A DNA stretch of 64,000 nt from JADLBR01 sp020847615 (GTDB lineage: Bacteria; Verrucomicrobiota; Verrucomicrobiia; JADLBR01), in contig JAPKHT010000008.1 in assembly GCA_026646655.1 (NCBI GenBank), forward strand, positions 16,451 to 80,450. The letters are read 5' to 3'. Positions 26,176 through 33,980 of this stretch are shown piece after piece; position 1 is the stretch's first letter; each line of letters opens with the position of its first letter. A model generated the notes under the pieces. The model was not told where the DNA came from, searched no databases, and saw only the letters and a program-made list of their open reading frames with translations. A program made the position numbers and the translations under genes.

Positions 26176-27486
26176 TCAGGCGATTCGCTCGATCCGCGCC
26201 CCCAGGCCGCGCAGCCGCTCGTCGATCCGCGTGAACCCGCGGTCGATCTGATCGACGTTCTGGATCTCCGACTCGCCCTCCGCGCACAGCGCCGCGATCA
26301 GCATCGCCATGCCCGCGCGGATGTCCGGGCTCGCCACCCTCGCGCCGCGGAGCCGCTCCTTCCCGATGACCACCGCCCGGTGCGGGTCGCACAGCACGAT
26401 CCGCGCCCCCATCTGGATCAGGTTGTCGACAAAGAACAGCCGCGACTCGAACATCTTCTCGTGGATCAGGACCGTGCCCCTGCACTGGGTCGCGGTGACG
26501 AGGGTGACCGAGGTCATGTCGGCGGGAAAACCCGGCCAGGGCGCGTCATCGAACTCCGGTATGGCCCCGCCCTGGTCCGGCCTGACCTCCATCGTTTGCC
26601 CCCGGGGCACGTACAGCGCGCCGTCCTGCTCGACGGTCTTGATGCCCAGCCTGTCGTAGTTGAACCGGATCATGCGCAGGTCCTCGAAGATCGCGTCCTC
26701 GATGACGAGGTCGCCGCCCGTGACGGCCGCCAGCGCGATGAAGCTGCCCACCTCGAGGTAGTCCGGCCCCACGCGGTGCTCTGCGCCCCGGAGCGAATCG
26801 ACGCCCTCGATGCGCAGGAGGTTGGTGCCCACCCCGTCGATCCGCGCGCCCATGCGCTCCAGCATGCGGCATAGGCCCTGCACGTGCGGTTCGCTCGCCG
26901 CGTTGCGGAGCACGGTCTCGCCCTTGGCCAGCACGGCCGCCGAGATGATGTTCTCCGTGGCGGTGACGGACGCCTCGTCCAGAAGGATGTCCGCGCCCTC
27001 GAGGCCGTCGGTCTCGAGGAGATACCCGAATGGCAGGGCCTCGATCTTGGCCCCGAGGGCCTGGAACCCGAGAAGGTGCGTGTCCAGGCGCCTGCGCCCG
27101 ATGCGGTCGCCGCCCGGCTTCGGCAGGATGGCGCGCCCCGTGCGGGCCAGCAGCGGGCCGGCGAGCGTGACCGAGCCCCGCAGCTTTCCGGCGAGGTCGA
27201 GCGGCACGTCGGAATCGGGCGGGGCCGCGCAGGTCACCCGCAGCCGCGAGTTGCCATCGAGGCGCTCGACGGTGACGCCCAGCGACTCCAGCAACTGCAG
27301 CATGACCCGCACGTCGTGGATGTCCGGGACGTTGTCCAGGACCACGGGTTCCCCCGTCAGGATGCTCGCGGCCAGGATCGGCAGCGCCTCATTCTTGTTC
27401 CCCTGCGGGCGTATCCGCCCGCAGAGCGGCTTGCCCCCGACCACCCGAAACGACTCCCGGCGCACTCCCTCGGCCATGACGCGCAT
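26176..27486 (-). CDS. murA: UDP-N-acetylglucosamine 1-carboxyvinyltransferase with Asp at the catalytic Cys site
   Basis: First committed step of peptidoglycan synthesis: transfer of enolpyruvate from PEP to UDP-GlcNAc. 436 residues with the EPT fold: RPQGNKNEALPILAASIL holding the Lys-Asn pair near 31-32, KLRGSVTLAGPLLAR, and PDFRTDMTS-like segment DAPWPGFPADMTS. The loop that in E. coli reads PGGC (Cys115) reads PGGDRIGRR here, so Asp127 replaces the Cys (codon GAC at 27108-27106). The same replacement is known in Chlamydia and Mycobacterium MurA and makes them insensitive to fosfomycin, which alkylates the Cys. Members with this form are active. A second, Cys-type MurA elsewhere cannot be ruled out. 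Confidence 0.94.
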   Translation of the reverse strand: MRVMAEGVRRESFRVVGGKPLCGRIRPQGNKNEALPILAASILTGEPVVLDNVPDIHDVRVMLQLLESLGVTVERLDGNSRLRVTCAAPPDSDVPLDLAGKLRGSVTLAGPLLARTGRAILPKPGGDRIGRRRLDTHLLGFQALGAKIEALPFGYLLETDGLEGADILLDEASVTATENIISAAVLAKGETVLRNAASEPHVQGLCRMLERMGARIDGVGTNLLRIEGVDSLRGAEHRVGPDYLEVGSFIALAAVTGGDLVIEDAIFEDLRMIRFNYDRLGIKTVEQDGALYVPRGQTMEVRPDQGGAIPEFDDAPWPGFPADMTSVTLVTATQCRGTVLIHEKMFESRLFFVDNLIQMGARIVLCDPHRAVVIGKERLRGARVASPDIRAGMAMLIAALCAEGESEIQNVDQIDRGFTRIDERLRGLGARIERIA

Positions 27487-27567
27487 TCTTGCCCGTCCCG
27501 CGGGCCGGGTCGAGGCTCAAAATCGGAACGGGTTGAAACGCCCCGCCGGGATCCTATAAAGGTCCGC

Positions 27568-27984
27568 ATGAAATCCCATCGCAAGGAACTCTGGTTTCAG
27601 GTGCCATCCCGCCGGGCGCTGCTCAACATCACCCCGCAGGTCGAGGAGGCCGTCCGCGCCAGCGGCGTGACGGAGGGGCTGGCCCTCGTGAACGCGATGC
27701 ACATCACCGCCAGCGTCTTCATCAACGATGACGAATCTGGGCTGCACCAGGATTTCGAGGATTGGCTCGAGAGGCTCGCCCCCGAGAAGCCCTACTCGCA
27801 GTACCGCCACAACGGCGCGGAGGATAATGCCGACGCGCACCTCAAGCGCACCATCATGGGGCGCGAGGTGGTCGTGGCCATCACCGGCGGTCGGCTGGAC
27901 CTCGGCCCCTGGGAGCAGATCTTCTACGGCGAGTTCGACGGCAAGCGCCGCAAGCGCGCGCTGGTCAAGATCATCGGGGAGTGA
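27568..27984 (+). CDS. YjbQ family protein (UPF0047), copy 2
   Basis: 138 residues with the YjbQ pattern: GLALVNAMHITASVFINDDE, DNADAHLKRTIMG and LDLGPWEQIFYGEFDG. It differs strongly from copy 1, so the two are old paralogues and not a recent duplication. The ATG at 27568 has AAAGG five bases upstream. It is divergent from murA and 7 to 31 bases from the SDR gene that follows, depending on that gene's start. Confidence 0.9.
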   Translation: MKSHRKELWFQVPSRRALLNITPQVEEAVRASGVTEGLALVNAMHITASVFINDDESGLHQDFEDWLERLAPEKPYSQYRHNGAEDNADAHLKRTIMGREVVVAITGGRLDLGPWEQIFYGEFDGKRRKRALVKIIGE

Positions 27985-27991
27985 GGCGCCC

Positions 27992-28696
27992 GTGGTGTCC
28001 AAGGCCGAAAGGGGAATGCGTCGCCAGATTGTCCTCACGGGGGCGACGCGGGGCTGTGGGCGGGCGCTGGCGCGGGCGTTCGCGGCGGAGGGGCACACCG
28101 TCGTCGGCTGCGGGCGCACCCGCGCGGCCGTCGACGAATTGCGCGGGGCCCTGGGCGGGCCGCACCGCTTTGACGCGGTCGACGTGTCCGATTCGGCGGC
28201 CGTCGCGGCCTGGGCGACCTCCGTCCTGGAGACGCACGGCGCGCCCGACCTGCTGGTCAACAATGCCGCCATCATCGCCCGCAATGCGCCCCTGTGGGAG
28301 GTCCCGGCCGACGAGTTTGGCGCCGTCATCGACGTGAACATCAAGGGCGTGGCCCACGTCATCCGCGCGTTCGTACCCGCCATGGTGGCGGCAGGGCGGG
28401 GCGTCATCGTGAACATCAGCTCGGGCTGGGGGCGCTCCGTGGCGCCCGAGGTCGCGCCCTACTGCGCCACGAAGTGGGCCATCGAGGGCATGACCAAGGC
28501 GCTCGCCGAGGAATTGCCCAGGGGCATGGCCGCGATCCCGCTCAACCCCGGCATCATCGACACCGACATGCTCCGCACTTGCTGGGCCGATGGCGCGGCC
28601 TCATTCCCGAAGCCCGAGGCATGGGCCCGGCGCGCCGCGCCCTTCATCCTGCGCCTCGGACCGTCCGACAATGGAAAATCGCTCAGCGTGAGTTGA
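27992..28696 (+). CDS. Short-chain dehydrogenase/reductase (SDR)
   Basis: NAD(P)-dependent oxidoreductase of the classical SDR type. The cofactor loop TGATRGCGRALA, the NNAA motif, the catalytic Ser in NISSGWG and YCATK (Tyr and Lys of the triad) are all present, with the PGIIDTDM segment after them. About 234 residues. GTG at 27992 is preceded by TGAGG at good spacing; ATG at 28016 is an alternative with AAAGGGG too close. Substrate unknown. Likely cotranscribed with the YjbQ gene. Confidence 0.9.
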   Translation: MVSKAERGMRRQIVLTGATRGCGRALARAFAAEGHTVVGCGRTRAAVDELRGALGGPHRFDAVDVSDSAAVAAWATSVLETHGAPDLLVNNAAIIARNAPLWEVPADEFGAVIDVNIKGVAHVIRAFVPAMVAAGRGVIVNISSGWGRSVAPEVAPYCATKWAIEGMTKALAEELPRGMAAIPLNPGIIDTDMLRTCWADGAASFPKPEAWARRAAPFILRLGPSDNGKSLSVS

Positions 28697-28777
28697 AAAT
28701 ATGGCAGAAACCATGAGGCTCTGGCGGCCCAATGCCGCCGCGTTCGGGCACGAAAATTTTCCCGCGTCTGGGGTGAT

Positions 28778-29727
28778 CTATTCGATGACGACGCAGCTCA
28801 TGACGGGAAAATCTGGCACGTCGAAGACGGTCCGCCGATCGATGGTCTTTGCCGTCAGGGGTGCCCCCGTGACCGCATCGAAGGCGCGGGCGACGTCGCC
28901 ATGCCCCGCGTCCAGTTCGATCGTGACTCCCGCGCAGGCCGGGGGAGCGGTGCCCGCGGGAATCCCCGGGCCCTCGCGCGACGACCGGAACCAGCCGAAG
29001 GCGTTGACGAGGCAGACGGCGGTCCGCCCGGAACCGGGCTCGCGATAGAACACCGCGTGCCAGTTGGGCGTCGTTGATCGTGGCGACAGGCACATGTTCC
29101 TCCTTCATGGCCTCGAACGCGCCCAAGATCGGCGCAGACAGCTCGGTCCAGAGGGCTCGGGGGTCGGCGATGCGCGCATCGCGCGGCCGCTCGCCCACGT
29201 GGATGAGGGCATGCCTGATGACGCGCGCGCGCGCGAGGCGAGGTGAGACCTTGGCGCCAAGGGCATAGGACGGTTCATAGATCTTGAGCGCCCCGGCCCG
29301 GAGCTCGGTGGAGCGCCGCTCCCTCAGGCCCTCGGGATGGATCGAGGCGATGCATCCATAGGCAACCGAGGCCGCGGCCGAGAAAAGCGCCTCCTGTTCC
29401 GTCCGCGTTGGAGGGATCCACATCAGGGGCGGCCTGCCATCGCACGAGTCCCGCGTGAAACTCCAGCCCAGCGCGTTTTGCGCGTCGTACTCGGGAATCG
29501 CGAAAGTCGCACCCATGAAACCCTGCCGCCTCGAGCTCCCCTCCACGCCTGCTGCCGCGGGCGCGCGCCGCGGGTGCGGCCAATTTCAGGAGCCATCCCA
29601 CCGCCAGCGATCTATTCTCCAGAATCACGGGCACCATTTTTCCCGCCCATGGCCCCGCGTCGATGAGATTCTCGCCAGCGGGAATGCGCCGCCCGCGGAT
29701 GCGCGGGTGGGCCCATGCGTGTCTCAA
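28778..29727 (-). pseudogene. Degraded glycoside-hydrolase-like gene, multiple frameshifts
   Basis: Continuous coding character is spread over three frames. Reading 5' to 3' on the minus strand: a frame with PAGENLIDAGPWAGKMVPV and LAVGWLLKLA (29727 to about 29570), then GATFAIPEYDAQNALGWSF and ELRAGALKIYEPSYALG (about 29520 to 29070), then PNWHAVFYREPGSGRTAVCL and VFDVPDFPVMSCVVIE (about 29060 to 28778). The junctions are frameshifts with no intervening in-frame start. The last part looks like the terminal beta-domain of a sugar hydrolase (INAFGW, HGDVARAFDAVTG). No family can be named firmly. It sits at the edge of the sulfatase cluster, which fits a decayed member of the same locus. Sequencing error is an alternative. 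Confidence 0.6.
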
Positions 29728-29873
29728 ATTCTCCGGCCCGCGCTATGCATCCCATATGATCCCTGGCGATGAGCGCGGCAGACTGGACACGATGTGCGCC
29801 ATGGCCGTCACCGCACCACCGGGAGGCTGCGTGTGCCTCAGGCTCACGAGTATCCAAGAGTGAGGGCGCGCGG

Positions 29874-31442
29874 ATGAGCCCCCAAGACCTCCGCGCGCGC
29901 CGCGCGCCGGCGCGGGCCTTTCTGCTGGCGCTGCTCGCAGTCGCTCCCGCGCTTTCCCGCGCGGCCACCCCCGATCATCCCAACATACTCCTCATCTGCA
30001 TCGACGACCTGCGGCCCGTTCTCGGTTGTTACGGCGGCGCGGCGAAGACCCCGCACATGGACAAGTTCGCCGGGGAATCCGTCGTATTCCGTCGCCACTA
30101 TGTCCAGTTCCCCTCCTGCGGCCCATCGCGCGCCAGCATGCTTGGCGGACGACGACCAGATTCGCTGGGCGTCTATGGCAACAGCGGCACGGACATCGTC
30201 GCGCAAGACCCGGAGCACATGCCGACCCTGCCGATGCTCTTCAAACGGAACGGCTACACCACGCTCAGTTTCGGCAAGGTGTATCACAGCAAGGGCGCAA
30301 GCCCCGGCTGCGGCTGGTCGGAGCCCCCGTGGCACCCGCCGAATTGGGCCTGCTACGTCAATTTTAAGGAGCGGGAACGCAAGAAGAAGGAAGGCTGGGA
30401 ATGGCGGCCCGCCATGGAGATCTACGACGGCCCCGACTCCCTCCATGGCGACTACCAGACCGCCGACCGCGTGATCGCGGCACTGGAGGCGCACCGCGAT
30501 GGCCCTTTCTTTATCGCGGCCGGTTTCTATAAGCCGCACCTCCCCTTCGTGGCACCAAAACGATTCTGGGACCTCTACGGCCCAGACGAGATCCGGGCAG
30601 TCGAGCCCGTTCGTCGCGCCGAGGGCGCAGCCGACTATGGATACGCCTTCCGGGAGATATGCTCCTACGGCGACAATTGCGGCAAGATGTTCACGCCGGA
30701 CGCCATGCCCACCGCCAGGCAAACGCTTGATCTGATACACGCCTACCACGCCGCCACGAGCTTCACCGACTCACACGTGGGTCGCCTTCTGTCCAAAATC
30801 GACGAACTGGGCCTTCGCGAAAATACCGCCGTTGTCCTCTGGTCTGATCACGGCTTCCATCTCGGCGACCAGGCGCGCTGGGCGAAGTGGACGCAATTCG
30901 AGGCCGATATGCGGTCCCCGCTAGTGATCCGCCTGCCGGGGAAGTCCGCACCAGCCCGCGGGACGGACGCGCTCGTCGAGAGCGTGGACATCTACCCCAA
31001 CATCACGTCCATCGCGGGCCTCGCAGCCCCCCCGCATCTGGAGGGCATCAGCCTCCTGCCCTTGATCCGCGGGGAGGTCGACCAGGTGAAGCAGTTTGCC
31101 CGAAGCCAAGTGGCCGGCCTTCAGGCCAATGGCCACCTCATGGCGTACTCCCTGAGGACGCCAGGGTACCGCTATGTCGAATGGCGCGACCGAATGCGGC
31201 AAAATCAGCTCGTGTGCCGCGAGTTGTATGACCTCGCTTCCGTCGGGCACGAACTCAAGAACCTGGCCGAGGACCCCGGCCAGGAGATGATAGTGGAACA
31301 GCACCACCGGCTGGTCCTCGACGGCTACGCCTCGCTGCAGCGGGATGCGCAACGGCCGCAGGCCAAGCGACAGAAAAAGAGGGCCGGGGCCTCGACTGCC
31401 CCCGAACCCCAACAGCCTCCCAACGAGATCGCCCACCCATGA
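29874..31442 (+). CDS. Sulfatase, iduronate-2-sulfatase-like
   Basis: Exported arylsulfatase-superfamily enzyme of 522 residues. The signal peptide is FLLALLAVAPALSRA. The metal site starts at LLICIDDLRPVLGCYGG; the formylglycine motif is CGPSR with Cys82, so a maturation enzyme is needed. HSKGASPGCGW, AAGFYKPHLPFVAPKRF and WSDHGFHLGDQARWAKWT are characteristic of iduronate-2-sulfatase-like members. The ATG at 29874 follows GAGGG. It overlaps the next sulfatase by ATGA (31439-31442). The C-terminus is an Arg/Lys/Pro/Gln-rich low-complexity tail. The probable substrate is a 2-O-sulfated uronate or similar sugar, by analogy only. Confidence 0.93.
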   Translation: MSPQDLRARRAPARAFLLALLAVAPALSRAATPDHPNILLICIDDLRPVLGCYGGAAKTPHMDKFAGESVVFRRHYVQFPSCGPSRASMLGGRRPDSLGVYGNSGTDIVAQDPEHMPTLPMLFKRNGYTTLSFGKVYHSKGASPGCGWSEPPWHPPNWACYVNFKERERKKKEGWEWRPAMEIYDGPDSLHGDYQTADRVIAALEAHRDGPFFIAAGFYKPHLPFVAPKRFWDLYGPDEIRAVEPVRRAEGAADYGYAFREICSYGDNCGKMFTPDAMPTARQTLDLIHAYHAATSFTDSHVGRLLSKIDELGLRENTAVVLWSDHGFHLGDQARWAKWTQFEADMRSPLVIRLPGKSAPARGTDALVESVDIYPNITSIAGLAAPPHLEGISLLPLIRGEVDQVKQFARSQVAGLQANGHLMAYSLRTPGYRYVEWRDRMRQNQLVCRELYDLASVGHELKNLAEDPGQEMIVEQHHRLVLDGYASLQRDAQRPQAKRQKKRAGASTAPEPQQPPNEIAHP

Positions 31443-32929
31443 GAACGTTCCTGGCCGTCGCTTGTTTTCTCAACGCCTCCTGGTTTGCGTGGTCTGCCGC
31501 GGACAAGCCCGACGTCTTAGTGATCCTCACCGACCAGTGGAACCCGCGCCACGTGGGCTGGGACAACCCTGAGGTCCGCACGCCGAATATCGACCGGATC
31601 GCTGGAGAGGGCATGATCTTCGACGCGTGCTACACGACTTCGCCGGTTTGCATGCCCGCGCGCGTCTCGCTCGTGACCGGCCTCTACCCGCACAACCACG
31701 GCCACGCGCTGTGGAACAACGCCACCGGCTACTGCATGGCGCCCGAATCGGCGCCCATGTTCCGCGACATCCGGCGCGCGGGATACACCACGGCGCAGAT
31801 CGGCAAACTGCACTGGAACTCGGGCGCGGCATGGAAAAGGGACTTCAAGGACGCCGGGGCGTATTACGAGGCGCTCGGACTCGACCAGGTCATTGATATC
31901 TCGGGTCCGCCCGACTCGGAGAATGGGAGGGGCCCCTATTCCCAACGCATGCGGGAGATGGGCCTCCTGGGCGCGCTGGCTTCCGACCTCAAGCAGCGCT
32001 ACCTGAACTGGGAGTTCGAGCCGCGCGTCAGCGTCGTGAAACCCGAGGATTATCACGACAGCTTTGTCACCGGCCTCGCCGCGGACTTCATCCGCGAGCA
32101 ACCGAAGGACAAGCCCATGTGCCTCGTCGTCAGCCTGCATTCGCCACACCCGCCGCTCGATGCGCCGGGAGAGTTCGCGACGATGTATGACCCGGAAAAG
32201 CTCACCCTGCCAGCGAACGTGCCGGAGAGCTTCAAGCGAGAGCAAAGGACGCTCGACCGCTCGGAGGTGAAGCGGCTGCTGGCCAATTATCTCGGCAAGA
32301 TCGCGCTGGTGGATCAGTGTGTCGGCAGGCTCGCCGAGGCGATGCGCGGACGCGGGACGTGGGATGACGCGCTCGTTATCGTCACCTCGGACCACGGCGA
32401 GATGATGGGCGCGCACGGCCACCTGACCAAGGGCCGCTTCTACGAGGAATCCGGTCGGGTGCCGCTGGTGGTGCGGTGGCCCGGCCGCGTGAAGACGGGG
32501 CGCACCCCGGCCCTCGCGCAGATGATGGACGTGTACCCCACCATCGTCGAGGCCATCGGCGGCGAGATGGCGCCGGGCCGATTCGCGAGATCGCTGCTCC
32601 CGGTGGCGACGGGCAAGCGCGCGTCGGTCCGCGACCTCGTCATCGGCGAGATCGGCAAGGCGGCGCCGCTGGACATCATGGCCCGCGACGCGCGATTCAA
32701 GTACTGGGCCGATGGGGGCGACGAATTCCTCTTCGACATGCGAAACGACCCACTCGAGATGCGCAACCTCGCCGCCGACCCCGGGCACCGGGAAACGTTG
32801 GGGCAAATGCGGCAGAAACTCCTCTTGCACTTGCGCTCGACCCAGGTGAACTTCGGCGAGGGCTACACGGGCAAGGTCCACCGCATGCGCGAGGCCGAGG
32901 CAAAGAAGTCACCGGAGCGAACCCAATGA
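31439..32929 (+). CDS. Sulfatase with CMPAR formylglycine motif
   Basis: Second exported sulfatase, 496 residues, with signal peptide MRTFLAVACFLNASWFAWSA. VLVILTDQWNPRHVGWDNP supplies metal ligands; Cys71 of CMPAR is the formylglycine precursor (C-x-P-A-R type). VIVTSDHGEMMGAHGHLTKG forms the second metal-binding segment and DNPLEMRNLAADPGH-like text marks the C-terminal subdomain. It is divergent from the first sulfatase, suggesting a different sulfate ester. Coupled by ATGA overlaps to the genes on both sides (31439-31442 and 32926-32929). Confidence 0.94.
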   Translation: MRTFLAVACFLNASWFAWSAADKPDVLVILTDQWNPRHVGWDNPEVRTPNIDRIAGEGMIFDACYTTSPVCMPARVSLVTGLYPHNHGHALWNNATGYCMAPESAPMFRDIRRAGYTTAQIGKLHWNSGAAWKRDFKDAGAYYEALGLDQVIDISGPPDSENGRGPYSQRMREMGLLGALASDLKQRYLNWEFEPRVSVVKPEDYHDSFVTGLAADFIREQPKDKPMCLVVSLHSPHPPLDAPGEFATMYDPEKLTLPANVPESFKREQRTLDRSEVKRLLANYLGKIALVDQCVGRLAEAMRGRGTWDDALVIVTSDHGEMMGAHGHLTKGRFYEESGRVPLVVRWPGRVKTGRTPALAQMMDVYPTIVEAIGGEMAPGRFARSLLPVATGKRASVRDLVIGEIGKAAPLDIMARDARFKYWADGGDEFLFDMRNDPLEMRNLAADPGHRETLGQMRQKLLLHLRSTQVNFGEGYTGKVHRMREAEAKKSPERTQ

Positions 32930-33927
32930 AAACGAACCCATCGAACCTGATCCTGGCGGCCCTCATCGGGTTGTTGCCCTGTCCGTCATGGTCGGAAGAT
33001 GCGTCGCCTGCGCCGGGCGGGGACCGCGCCCGCCACGTCCTGTTCATCGGGAATAGCTTCACGGCCCGTCACAACCTGTCGCAGGTCGTCAAGGCGATGG
33101 CGGAGGCCGGGCAGCCCGGGCTGAGGTTCGAGGTGACGACCGTGATCTACGGCGGGCGCACGCTCAAGGACCACTGGCGGCTGGGCACGCAGAACTTCGT
33201 TCGGCTGGCGAGCCTGACCGCGCCGGAGGAGCAGGCGACCATCCAGGCATTGCGCGACGCGATCGCCAAGGATCCCGGCGACAAGTACGCCCCCCCGGCG
33301 CTCGCGCGCCACTTGGAGTTGGCCAAGACCCTCGACCAGCCGAGGCCCAAGTGGGACATCGTCGTCCTCCAGTCCTATCGTGACGACCAGCCGGGGGCCC
33401 AGGCGCCGTACCACGAATACGCACCGAGGTTTGCCGAGTTGATCCGGGGGCAGGGCGCGCGCGTGGTCCTGTACGAGACGACGCCGGACTCCCAGAATGA
33501 CAAACCGCTGACCGCGCCGCCGGACCCCGCCCCCGTTCTCGCGAAGGAGCGGGCCATCGCCTCGCTGGCGAAACGCATCGGCGCCACCGTGGTGCCCATG
33601 TCCATGGTGGCGCTGCACTGCCAGACCGCCCGCCCCGATCTGACGCTGCGCTTCGTGAACGATGCCCACTTGAATCAGACGATGGCCTACCTGACCGCGT
33701 GCACCTTCTACGGGGCGCTCTTCGACCGCAGCCCGGAGGGTTTGCCGGTCGACGCGGTCACCGACATCCGCTGGCTCGATGATCGGCACCGCGACAAGGA
33801 TCGCGATGGCGGCCCCATCACCCGAACGTTTTCGGCGAAGGACCGCGCCGACCTCCAGCGCATCGCGTGGGAGGGCCTGAAGAAATTTCACGAACTGGCG
33901 CCAGACGGACGGGATCGGGGGCCGTGA
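32926..33927 (+). CDS. SGNH/GDSL-type hydrolase, exported
   Basis: 333 residues with signal peptide MKTNPSNLILAALIGLLP. Block I is VLFIGNSFTARHNL with Ser44 as the probable nucleophile; IVVLQSYRDDQPG forms the oxyanion region, and VNDAHLNQTMAYL (Asp246, His248) supplies the acid-base end. The family often deacetylates or de-esterifies glycans; here an acetyl-esterase role beside sulfatases is inference. Start overlaps the previous stop (ATGA), making a three-gene coupled unit. Confidence 0.85.
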   Translation: MKTNPSNLILAALIGLLPCPSWSEDASPAPGGDRARHVLFIGNSFTARHNLSQVVKAMAEAGQPGLRFEVTTVIYGGRTLKDHWRLGTQNFVRLASLTAPEEQATIQALRDAIAKDPGDKYAPPALARHLELAKTLDQPRPKWDIVVLQSYRDDQPGAQAPYHEYAPRFAELIRGQGARVVLYETTPDSQNDKPLTAPPDPAPVLAKERAIASLAKRIGATVVPMSMVALHCQTARPDLTLRFVNDAHLNQTMAYLTACTFYGALFDRSPEGLPVDAVTDIRWLDDRHRDKDRDGGPITRTFSAKDRADLQRIAWEGLKKFHELAPDGRDRGP

Positions 33928-33980
33928 CGGTGGCCATGAGTGGCTGGAGACGATCCCGGCACCATCAACCCAGACGACCC

